Origin: MWDT01 sp035506315 | Lineage (GTDB): Bacteria; Verrucomicrobiota; Verrucomicrobiia; Opitutales; Opitutaceae | DNA: 6,850 bases | Reading direction: 5' to 3' | NCBI GenBank assembly: GCA_035506315.1 | Contig: DATJPQ010000270.1 | Span: 1 to 6,850, forward strand | In this document: in pieces, positions 1 to 5,281 of the stretch | How positions within the stretch are numbered: position 1 is the stretch's first letter | Layout: each line of letters opens with the position of its first letter | The notes under the pieces: model-generated | What the model was told of the DNA's origin: nothing | The model's database searches: none | The model's input: only the letters and a program-made list of their open reading frames with translations | Position numbers and translations under genes: made by a program

Positions 1-636
1 CTGCTCGCCGGCACCGCTGCCCTGCTCCGCGCCGAGGCGCCCGCCCAGCCGGTCGAGCTCTTCAACGGCCGGGACCTCTCCGGTTGGGAATATGTCACCC
101 CAGACAAATCCGCCACACTCGCCACCGTCTGCACCGTCAAGCCCGACGGCGTGCTCGCCGTGGCCGGCAAACCTGTTGGCTACCTCGTGACCATGGGCTC
201 GTACGGCAACTACCGCCTCCACGTCGAGTATCGCTGGCCCGCCGATGCCGCCAAAACCAGTAATGGCGGCGTGCTCGTGCACATCGCGTCGGGGCCGATG
301 GACCGCAACACCTGGCCGCTGTGCTTCCAGGTGCAAACCAAGATCGGGCGCTTCGGCGATCTGCTCCCGATGGCCGGCGCGACCTTTGCCGAGGCGCTGA
401 CCAGCGCCCCTGGCAAGACGCCTCAGCTCGACCGCCAGAATCCCTCCAGCGAAAAACCCCTCGGCGAATGGAATGCGATCGACATCGTGTGCCGCGTCGA
501 CGGGTTGGAAGTCATGGTCAACGGCGTCGTGCAGAACCGTGTGACCGGCGTCAAACCGGCCGCGGGCAAGATCGGCTTCCAGCTTGAAGGCCAGCCCTAC
601 GAATTGCGCAACCTGCGGTTTGCTCCGCTGGAATAA
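1..636 (+). CDS. DUF1080 / 3-keto-disaccharide hydrolase family protein, 5' end cut by window
   Basis: The frame is open from base 1 to the TAA at 634-636, giving 211 visible residues; the true start lies just upstream. The first visible residues (LLAGTAALLRAEA) look like the end of a signal peptide, so the protein is probably secreted to the periplasm or surface. The mature part opens with ELFNGRDLSGWE, the usual start of the DUF1080 (PF06439) fold. A strand pair around YRLHVEYRW and a segment with NGGVLVHI follow, where the family usually has a 'NSG...lR' motif. Near the end come GEWNAIDIVCRVDG, VMVNGVVQNRVTG and GKIGFQLEGQPYELRNLRF, the family's concanavalin-like C-terminal strands. Family members act on 3-keto-glycosides or related sugars, or are uncharacterised sugar-associated proteins; the substrate here is unknown. 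The length fits a single-domain member. The downstream sugar-type symporter supports a role in carbohydrate use, but 388 bp and a REP pair separate the two, so co-transcription is doubtful. Confidence 0.88.
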   Translation: MLAGTAALLRAEAPAQPVELFNGRDLSGWEYVTPDKSATLATVCTVKPDGVLAVAGKPVGYLVTMGSYGNYRLHVEYRWPADAAKTSNGGVLVHIASGPMDRNTWPLCFQVQTKIGRFGDLLPMAGATFAEALTSAPGKTPQLDRQNPSSEKPLGEWNAIDIVCRVDGLEVMVNGVVQNRVTGVKPAAGKIGFQLEGQPYELRNLRFAPLE

Positions 637-658
637 GGCAGAGGACGCCGATTCCAAG

Positions 659-684
659 GTAGGGCGGCTTATCCTTAAGCCGCC
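659..684 (+). repeat. REP-type palindrome, forward copy
   Basis: A GTAG head (659-662) is followed by a perfect 9-bp stem, GGCGGCTTA (663-671) with TAAGCCGCC (676-684), around a TCCT loop. The element lies 22 bp after the stop of the DUF1080 gene. A GTAG tetranucleotide 5' of a hairpin is the hallmark of REP sequences mobilised by RAYT (TnpA-REP) tyrosine transposases. No such transposase is in the window, so assignment to that class is inference from form. Confidence 0.8.
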
Positions 685-706
685 GTTTGCATAAATGATT
701 CGATCC

Positions 707-732
707 GGCGCGTTAGGGATAACGCGCCCTAC
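707..732 (-). repeat. REP-type palindrome, inverted partner copy
   Basis: On the minus strand this reads GTAG (732-729), then GGCGCGTTA, loop TCCC and TAACGCGCC, a perfect 9-bp stem. It matches the copy at 659-684 except for a GC-to-CG swap on one arm, the matching swap on the other arm, and one loop base, so base pairing is kept. The two copies face each other across 22 bp (685-706), the arrangement of a REP doublet or BIME. It may also act as a transcript 3' end for the upstream gene. Confidence 0.8.
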
Positions 733-1024
733 CAGCACCGGTCATAGGCAAAGCCGGCCAATTAAGCCCTCACATGACGGTCAAGAAGGATTAGGCTCGC
801 CCGCCAATTTCGCCCCGGCAGACTGCCGCCCGATTCGCGCCATGGCTTTTGTCAGTCGAAACCAGCTTCGTGGAAGCTTCCGGGAAACGTGCCTTGCCTC
901 CGTCGTTTCCGGCGTCTTCCCTGCGTAGGTTTTCAGCCTCGCGCTTCCGCTCCTTCGGTTTTCCAGCAATTAGTCACCCAACCTCATCGCAACGTCAGCC
1001 AACCTCGATTTCCTCCCCGCACCA
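733..1024. other. gene-free leader upstream of the symporter
   Basis: No convincing coding sequence is seen; a short open frame starting at 695 begins inside the REP spacer and has no recognisable content. I could not find a convincing -35/-10 pair. The only structure is the cluster of inverted repeats at 864-910. Just before the symporter ATG the sequence is pyrimidine-rich (TTTCCTCCCC) with no Shine-Dalgarno. Confidence 0.6.
864..910. promoter_or_regulatory. inverted-repeat cluster, possible operator or leader hairpins
   Basis: AGCTTC (864-869) pairs with GAAGCT (873-878), and this overlaps the perfect 10-bp palindrome GGAAGCTTCC (872-881). Immediately after it, GGAAACG (883-889) has an inverted copy CGTTTCC (904-910), with centres 21 bp apart, about two helical turns. 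The cluster lies 115-160 bp before the symporter start. It could be an operator for a LacI-type or similar dimeric regulator, or leader hairpins. Assignment is by symmetry only. Confidence 0.3.
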
Positions 1025-2866
1025 ATGAATGCTCTAACCCCTGTATTGGCTGTGGCGTCGTCCGCCACGACTACCCTCTCAACGCTGGACTGGCTGGCGC
1101 TCGCCGCCTATTTCGGCATCCTCCTCATGGTCGCATGGTGGGTCGTCCGGAAGAACAAGGACACGGCCGCCGACTACTTCCTCGCCGGCCGCAACCTGGG
1201 CTGGTGGGTGATCGGCGCTTCGATCTTCGCGTCGAACATCGGCTCGGAGCACATCGTCGGCCTGGCCGGTTCCGGCGCGAAGGACGGCGTGGCGATGGCG
1301 CACTACGAGCTGCATGCGTGGTGCCTCCTCGTGCTGGCGTGGGTGTTCGTGCCTTTCTATGCGCGGTCGCTGGTGTTCACGATGCCGGAATTCCTGGAAA
1401 AACGCTTCTGCACGAAATCCCGCTACGTGCTCTCCATCGTTTCGATCATCACCTTTATCGTTTCGAAGATCGCGGTGGGCATATTCGCCGGCGGCGTGGT
1501 GTTCGCCACATTGCTCCCCGAGATGCACCTCAATCTCGGTTTCTGGAATCTCGATAGCTTCTGGGTGGGCTCAATTCTGGTCATCGTCCTGACCGGCCTT
1601 TACACGGGAATCGGCGGCATGCGCGCCGTGGCCTATACCGACGCCGTGCAGGTCATCGTCCTGATCAGCGGTTCGGCCCTGCTCACCTTCTACGGCCTCA
1701 ACACCCTCGGCGGCGGCAGTCTCGTGGCCGGCTGGGGCCACCTCCGTGAATATTGCGGCTCGGAAATGTTCAACCTGTGGAAACCGCTCGTCCCCGCCGG
1801 CCAGGTGGCCACTTGGGCGCCGGTCAAGGAATTGAACGCGGCCGGCCACGTCGTGAAACAGGCTTGGTACTTCAACACCAATTTTCCCTGGCTGGGCATG
1901 GCCATCTGCGCGCCGGTGATCGGTCTCTGGTACTGGTGCACCGACCAGTACATCGTGCAGCGGGCCCTTGGCGCTCCGAATCAGAAGGTGGCGCGCGAAG
2001 GCAGTATTTTCGCCGCCTTCCTGAAGCTGTTCCCGGTTTATCTCTTCATCATTCCCGGGCTGATCTGCTTCGCCCTGGCCAAGAGCGGCAAGGTGCCCGG
2101 CCTCGCCGAGGTTTACGATCCCGCCACCGGACAGGCCACGGCGGCCTCCCAGGGCGCGTTCCCGCTGATGGTACAGTACCTGTTGCCCGTGGGTCTGCGC
2201 GGCATCGTGGTCGCCGGATTGCTCTCGGCCCTGATGGGCTCTCTCGCCGGCGTGTTCAACGCCTGCTCCACCCTGTTCACCGTGGACATCTACGAAAAGC
2301 TCCGCCCGACGGCCTCGCAGCCGGAGATCGTCAAGATGGGCCGCATTGCCACCACCATCATGGTCATAATCGCATTGCTGTGGATCCCCGTGGTGCAGGG
2401 CGCCAGCGGTCTCTACAACTACCTGCAATCCATCCAGGGCTACATGGCGCCGCCGATCTTCGTGGTCTTCTTCTTCGGCGTGTTCTGGAAGCGGCTGAAT
2501 GCCCAGGGCTGTCTGTGGGCCATGATCATCGGCTTCGTAGTCGGCCTCTTCCGGATGCTGGTGGACACCCCTGTCACCCTGAGCTCGAAGTTCTCCTACC
2601 CGGAGGGCTCCTTCCTCTGGATCGTGAATAACATCAACTTCCAATACTTCAGCATCCTGATCACCCTGATTTCCGCCATCGTGATGATCGTGGTCAGCTA
2701 CGCGACCTCGGAGCCCGACTATTCCAAGATACAGGGCCTCACGTTCGGGACGCAGACCGACGCGCACAAAGCCGACACCAATGCGAGCTGGAACTGGAAG
2801 GATGTGGCGGGTTCTGTGCTGGTCATGATCTGCATCTGTTTTGCGTACATTTACTTCCGCGGCTAG
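1025..2866 (+). CDS. SGLT-like sodium/sugar symporter (SSS family)
   Basis: This is a complete 613-residue inner-membrane protein of the solute:sodium symporter family (LeuT-type fold, about 14 helices). It is predicted to import a sugar driven by the Na+ gradient. Family signatures are DYFLAGRNLGWW (50-61), GASIFASNIGSEH (64-76), the SSS signature GLYTGIGGMRAVAYTD (191-206), LWYWCTDQYIVQR (301-313) and FNACSTLFTVDIY (411-423). By alignment from memory to human SGLT1, its sugar-contact residues N78, H83, E102, Y290, W291, K321 and Q457 correspond to N71, H76, E95, Y303, W304, K334 and Q468, all conserved. In TM8, one of the two Na2-site serines is Gly (G405) and the other is kept (S406). A last helix (about 592-611) ends the protein. 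The ATG at 1025 is chosen because the usual N-terminus before TM1 follows; no Shine-Dalgarno precedes it. A strong terminator follows 21 bp after the stop, so the gene ends its transcription unit. The exact sugar is unknown. Confidence 0.95.
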   Translation: MNALTPVLAVASSATTTLSTLDWLALAAYFGILLMVAWWVVRKNKDTAADYFLAGRNLGWWVIGASIFASNIGSEHIVGLAGSGAKDGVAMAHYELHAWCLLVLAWVFVPFYARSLVFTMPEFLEKRFCTKSRYVLSIVSIITFIVSKIAVGIFAGGVVFATLLPEMHLNLGFWNLDSFWVGSILVIVLTGLYTGIGGMRAVAYTDAVQVIVLISGSALLTFYGLNTLGGGSLVAGWGHLREYCGSEMFNLWKPLVPAGQVATWAPVKELNAAGHVVKQAWYFNTNFPWLGMAICAPVIGLWYWCTDQYIVQRALGAPNQKVAREGSIFAAFLKLFPVYLFIIPGLICFALAKSGKVPGLAEVYDPATGQATAASQGAFPLMVQYLLPVGLRGIVVAGLLSALMGSLAGVFNACSTLFTVDIYEKLRPTASQPEIVKMGRIATTIMVIIALLWIPVVQGASGLYNYLQSIQGYMAPPIFVVFFFGVFWKRLNAQGCLWAMIIGFVVGLFRMLVDTPVTLSSKFSYPEGSFLWIVNNINFQYFSILITLISAIVMIVVSYATSEPDYSKIQGLTFGTQTDAHKADTNASWNWKDVAGSVLVMICICFAYIYFRG

Positions 2867-2887
2867 ACATCCGCTCTGCCCTTCTCG

Positions 2888-2920
2888 AAACATGGTGGCC
2901 CCAAGCCACCATGTTTTTTT
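2888..2920 (+). terminator. rho-independent terminator of the symporter gene
   Basis: A perfect 12-bp stem, AAACATGGTGGC (2888-2899) with GCCACCATGTTT (2905-2916), encloses the loop CCCAA. The 3' arm runs into seven consecutive T (2914-2920). On the minus strand only three T follow the stem before CGAG, so it should be weak in that direction. Confidence 0.93.
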
Positions 2921-2984
2921 GCACTTGTATCCGGCGTTTCCAGACACCGCCCCACAATTTTCAACAGCATGACTCCGGCTGAGC

Positions 2985-3040
2985 CCAAAGTCTTTCTCCG
3001 TGAACTTTGGTTTATGCTCAGTGATCTCTGTGACGAGATC
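2985..3040. other. two small inverted repeats in the convergent spacer
   Basis: CCAAAGT (2985-2991) pairs with ACTTTGG (3004-3010) around a 12-base loop. GATCTC (3023-3028) pairs with GAGATC (3035-3040) around six bases. They lie just downstream of the minus-strand HDOD gene, but neither is followed by a T-run in that direction. They are at best a weak transcript end for that gene. Confidence 0.3.
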
Positions 3041-3058
3041 GATCTACGAAATTGAAGT

Positions 3059-3931
3059 TCAGATCGCCGTCAGTAGCTTGCTGGCCTCATCGAGGCGGCG
3101 GCTTACTTCCGGCACCATCTCGGAAAGGGTCTGCTCGTCGAGACCCAGCGCCGTCATGCCGCGCGCTTCGGGTAGCACGGCCGGGATTTTCCCCGTGCAC
3201 ACCGCACTACGCAGCCAGCGCGCGATCATGAGCAAATTGGCCAGTCGTGGATGTGAAGCCGCCAGGACCGGTTGATACTGCGCCCGCACCGGTTCCACCA
3301 CCGCCGGCGGAAAATCCCACATGCGCAGCAGCGACGCCCCTGTGTCGGCATTCGTGAAACCGAGCAACGCGCGCTCGGCCGCCGTGTAATCGTCGGGAAA
3401 CCCGGTCGTTGCCAGCCGCTCTTTCGGCGAAACCATCATGGCCCAGGCATTGACGACCACCATGCCCACGCTGTGCAGCAAGCCCAGCGCATAGGCGGCC
3501 GCGGGATCCTCATCGATGCAGCCGGCGATTTGTTCCGCCGCCAGGGCGCAGGCGACCGCCTGCCGCCACAATTCCCTGGCGTCGAGTCCGTAGGCTGGCA
3601 GCGGCTTCTCCAGGAGTTGCATGCCGATCACGATTGTCACGAGGCGCCGCACTTCGCGGAAGCCGAGGCGGTTGATCGCCTCCTCGATGCTGCGGGCGCG
3701 CGAACCGAGGCCCATGTAGGCGCTGTTGCTCACCTGCAGGATGCGGGCGGCCAGGGCGCGTTCGAGACGGATGACGGCGGCCAGTTCCCGTAAATCGGTG
3801 TTATAATCGACCAGCATCGGCTGCAGACGCATGATCACCTTGGGCACGGGCGGCAACGTCCGCAGCTGCCCGACGAGTTGATCGGGTGACGTGCAGACGT
3901 GCAAGGGGAGCGTGGCCTGGGGGGTGGTCAT
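3059..3931 (-). CDS. stand-alone HDOD-domain protein
   Basis: This 290-residue protein has one HDOD (HD-related output domain, PF08668) fold over about residues 20-215. The pattern is TLPPVPKVIMRL (25-36), LAAVIRLERALAARILQVSNSAYMG (50-74), SIEEAINRLGFREVRRLV (81-98), LWRQAVACALAAEQIA (121-136), AYALGLLHSVG (146-156) and GFTNADTGASLLRMWDFP (191-208). The helical C-terminus (about 225-290) shows no second known domain. HDOD proteins are cytoplasmic regulatory or scaffold modules in signalling, biofilm or competence control; they lack the metal-dependent phosphodiesterase site. Even by HDOD standards it is degenerate: the common 'LLHDIG' has Ser at 154 and the common 'GxxHaevGa' has Asn at 194. 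No receiver, GGDEF or kinase domain is attached or next door, so its partner is unknown. It is convergent with the symporter and divergent from the nitroreductase gene (219 bp between starts). No Shine-Dalgarno precedes the ATG. Confidence 0.88.
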   Translation of the reverse strand: MTTPQATLPLHVCTSPDQLVGQLRTLPPVPKVIMRLQPMLVDYNTDLRELAAVIRLERALAARILQVSNSAYMGLGSRARSIEEAINRLGFREVRRLVTIVIGMQLLEKPLPAYGLDARELWRQAVACALAAEQIAGCIDEDPAAAYALGLLHSVGMVVVNAWAMMVSPKERLATTGFPDDYTAAERALLGFTNADTGASLLRMWDFPPAVVEPVRAQYQPVLAASHPRLANLLMIARWLRSAVCTGKIPAVLPEARGMTALGLDEQTLSEMVPEVSRRLDEASKLLTAI

Positions 3932-4113
3932 TCTAGGCTAATATCGGCACACCCACCTTGGAACGTATTAAAGTCCGAGTAAATCACGTACTACGGCAAG
4001 CGGCCCTCCTGCCCGACGTCGGGTGCATTTTGACCAAAAATTGCAGGCCGCCGCAGGCCCCACCGGCCAACCATAACCTCCGCGCCGCAGGCAAATGCGC
4101 CATTGCGCTCGCG

Positions 4114-4142
4114 TTGACACTCCGATCCTGACGCCGGTAAAT
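4114..4142 (+). promoter_or_regulatory. candidate sigma-70-type promoter of the nitroreductase gene
   Basis: A perfect TTGACA (4114-4119) is followed after 17 bp by GTAAAT (4137-4142), a weak -10 match. Transcription would start near 4149, one or two bases before the ATG at 4151, implying a leaderless message. The -35 box is convincing and the -10 box is not. Confidence 0.45.
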
Positions 4143-4150
4143 GCGCGCTC

Positions 4151-4645
4151 ATGGACCCCCTCGATTGTATCGCCGCCCGCTACAGTTGCCGCGACTTTTA
4201 CGCCCAACCCGTCGCCCGGGAACTGCTGGAAAAACTGGTCGATGCCGGCCGGCGCGCGCCCTCCGGACGCAAGGAGGAGCCGGTCGAGTTCATCGTGGTG
4301 ACCGGTCAGGCGGACCGCGATTTCCTCGCGCAGATCGCTTCCGCCGGAACGTTCATCGCCCAGGCCGGCGCCTGCATCGTGGTGATCGCCCGCGCGGCGA
4401 CTTACTATCTCGAGGACGGCTCGGCGGCGGCGCAAAACGTCCTCCTCGCCGCGACCGCCCTCGGCCTGCAATCGTGCTGGGTCGCGGGCGACAAGAAAAC
4501 CTATGCCGGCGAAATCCTCCGCCACTTCCGCGTGCCGGCGGGCTACCATCTTGTGGCCATGCTCGCGATCGGCCACGCCATCGCGCCCGGCCGTCAGCCG
4601 CCGCACCGCCCGCTCGCGGAGGTACTGCATTGGGATAAATTCTGA
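4151..4645 (+). CDS. small nitroreductase-family FMN oxidoreductase
   Basis: The 164-residue product is predicted to be a cytoplasmic, FMN-binding, usually homodimeric NAD(P)H oxidoreductase of the nitroreductase superfamily. The N-terminus IAARYSCRDF (7-16) carries the Arg-x-Ser-x-Arg phosphate-binding pattern (R10, S12, R14). APSGRKEEPVEFIVV (36-50) is the family's 'APSg.n.qPw.f' segment, with the usual Asn replaced by charged residues. LEDGSAAAQNVLLAATALGLQSCWVAG (87-113) is the second FMN region and dimer helix, and VPAGYHLVAMLAIGHA (128-143) is the closing strand. At 164 residues it is a compact member (many are 170-220). The physiological substrate cannot be read from sequence. The ATG at 4151 gives the standard N-terminus; an ATG at 4141 is in a different frame. 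There is no Shine-Dalgarno, and a candidate promoter almost abuts the start. It is divergent from the HDOD gene. Confidence 0.9.
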   Translation: MDPLDCIAARYSCRDFYAQPVARELLEKLVDAGRRAPSGRKEEPVEFIVVTGQADRDFLAQIASAGTFIAQAGACIVVIARAATYYLEDGSAAAQNVLLAATALGLQSCWVAGDKKTYAGEILRHFRVPAGYHLVAMLAIGHAIAPGRQPPHRPLAEVLHWDKF

Positions 4646-4671
4646 ACCAAGGCCAAAACCGTTATCTGCCC

Positions 4672-4699
4672 TTGTATCGTTTCTCCGTGCGCGTATGTT
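4672..4699 (+). promoter_or_regulatory. weak candidate promoter for the cysteine-cluster membrane protein gene
   Basis: TTGTAT (4672-4677), a 16-bp spacer and TATGTT (4694-4699) lie about 50 bp upstream of the ATG at 4747. The match is partial (three and four of six), so read-through from the nitroreductase gene 101 bp upstream is an alternative. Confidence 0.25.
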
Positions 4700-4734
4700 G
4701 GCCGCGCTTCGTTATCTCAACCCTGTTCGTTCCC

Positions 4735-4741
4735 AAGGAGG
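4735..4741 (+). promoter_or_regulatory. perfect Shine-Dalgarno sequence
   Basis: AAGGAGG ends five bases before the ATG at 4747. It fixes the start of the small membrane protein and rules against an in-frame TTG at 4672. It is the only clear Shine-Dalgarno before any gene start in the window. Confidence 0.9.
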
Positions 4742-4746
4742 ACTTC

Positions 4747-4959
4747 ATGAAGATAGTATCCGCATCGGTGGCAGTCGCGGGCGTGCTCGCCCTGGTTCTG
4801 GCGATCGTCGAAAGATTGGGCCTGTTTCTGATCCATGGCGTGGCACCGGGCAGCCTCCTTCGGTTGGCCGTGGCGCTGTTCCTGCTCGCGCTGGTCGTGA
4901 TGTGCTACGGCAAGTGTTATTGCTGCTGCTGCAAGGAAGAGTCCAAGCCGCAGCCGTAA
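4747..4959 (+). CDS. 70-residue two-helix membrane protein with C-terminal cysteine cluster
   Basis: I do not recognise a named family. The 70 residues form two hydrophobic segments, about 4-21 (VSASVAVAGVLALVLAIV) and 38-53 (LLRLAVALFLLALVVM and C53). They are joined by a short loop with LFLIHGVAPGS, giving a hairpin inner-membrane protein. Right after the second helix comes C-Y-G-K-C-Y-C-C-C-C (53-62), six cysteines in ten residues, then a charged, Pro-containing tail (KEESKPQP). The tail side could bind metal, carry an Fe-S or haem-type ligand, or form disulfides; none of these can be chosen from sequence alone. The four consecutive Cys are partly encoded by a TGC x4 run at 4921-4932. The perfect Shine-Dalgarno and clean reading frame argue that it is a real, well-translated gene. 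No promoter is certain, and no functional partner is evident in the neighbouring nitroreductase or protease genes. Confidence 0.82.
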   Translation: MKIVSASVAVAGVLALVLAIVERLGLFLIHGVAPGSLLRLAVALFLLALVVMCYGKCYCCCCKEESKPQP

Positions 4960-5013
4960 ACTCGTTCACCGCGCAAGCAAGCGCCACCTCTGGCGCCGTC
5001 TCCCTTTCGTCGC

Positions 5014-5038
5014 CCTTCCGCCGCCATCCGGCGGAAGG
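5014..5038. repeat. 10-bp GC-rich hairpin, possible transcript end
   Basis: CCTTCCGCCG (5014-5023) pairs perfectly with CGGCGGAAGG (5029-5038) around CCATC. It lies 54 bp after the stop of the small membrane protein gene. The following bases are only loosely T-rich (GTTGTGGTTTTG), so it is a poor rho-independent terminator but could still stabilise a 3' end. Confidence 0.45.
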
Positions 5039-5071
5039 AAGTTGTGGTTTTGTCTCAAGCCACAGCCGCTC

Positions 5072-5095
5072 GTAGCAGCCGAGTTTGCGAGGCTG
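5072..5095 (+). repeat. GTAG-headed palindrome, possible second REP class
   Basis: GTAG (5072-5075) precedes the stem CAGCC (5076-5080) / GGCTG (5091-5095). Inside, GA opposite GA and then a G-C pair close a TTTG loop, a stem with a tandem G/A mismatch. The GTAG head is shared with the pair at 659-732, but the stem sequence is unrelated. Only one copy is visible, so REP status is a guess. Confidence 0.35.
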
Positions 5096-5181
5096 GGATC
5101 ACATTCGGGCAACGTCCGCAACAGGCAGGTGATCCGCGGACACGCCGGTGCTCCTCTTCCGAACCGGTCGGCGCTTGGCGC

Positions 5182-5198
5182 CACCACGTTCCGTGGTG
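5182..5198. repeat. short tight hairpin
   Basis: CACCACG (5182-5188) pairs with CGTGGTG (5192-5198) around TTC. The preceding GGCGC (5170-5174) pairs with GCGCC (5178-5182) around TTG and shares its last base with this stem, so the two hairpins abut and compete for one position. Confidence 0.4.
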
Positions 5199-5247
5199 CC
5201 ATCTCCGTGCTGCCGCACCCCGTCCCTTTCACTCTCACTTTCCCTTT

Positions 5248-5281
5248 CCCTTCGCCGTCCGCTCTGGCGGGCGGCGAAGGG
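5248..5281. repeat. 15-bp strong hairpin upstream of the protease gene
   Basis: CCCTTCGCCGTCCGC (5248-5262) pairs with GCGGGCGGCGAAGGG (5267-5281) around TCTG, broken only by one T-G wobble. It is the most stable-looking hairpin in the window. It is preceded by a CT tract and followed by a discontinuous T-rich stretch (5285-5300), so weak plus-strand termination is possible. It ends 70 bp before the protease start. Confidence 0.55.

Noticed and set aside
695..928. 77-codon plus-strand frame downstream of the DUF1080 gene
   Set aside because: It starts inside the REP spacer and translates the REP itself; no Shine-Dalgarno and no recognisable protein features.
889..1557. 222-codon plus-strand frame overlapping the symporter start
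   Set aside because: It overlaps the conserved symporter N-terminus in another frame and is rich in Arg/Pro/Gly without family features, typical of a GC-driven shadow frame.
1753..2631. 292-codon plus-strand frame inside the symporter gene
   Set aside because: Arg-rich out-of-frame reading of helices that are clearly conserved in the symporter frame.
2888..2920. Reading this hairpin as a bidirectional terminator that also ends the HDOD transcript
   Set aside because: On the minus strand only three T follow the stem before GC-containing sequence, and it lies about 140 bp beyond the HDOD stop; kept as plus-strand only.
1571..2947. 458-codon open frame antisense to the symporter gene
   Set aside because: Its composition is a run of His, Asp, Gly and Arg expected from reading a high-GC gene backwards. 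It shows no domain, and the plus-strand symporter is unmistakable; it also crosses the terminator.
3968..4638. Long frames overlapping the nitroreductase gene (220 codons on minus, 165 codons from ATG 4141 on plus)
   Set aside because: The 4151 frame carries all the nitroreductase motifs; these alternatives are Arg/Gly-rich and show none.
4672..4746. In-frame TTG start extending the small membrane protein by 25 residues
   Set aside because: No ribosome site precedes it, whereas ATG 4747 has a perfect Shine-Dalgarno at five bases; the extension also overlaps the only candidate promoter.
4921..4932. TGC x4 run considered as a phase-variable microsatellite
   Set aside because: Four triplet units are too few for notable slippage, and triplet changes would not shift the frame.
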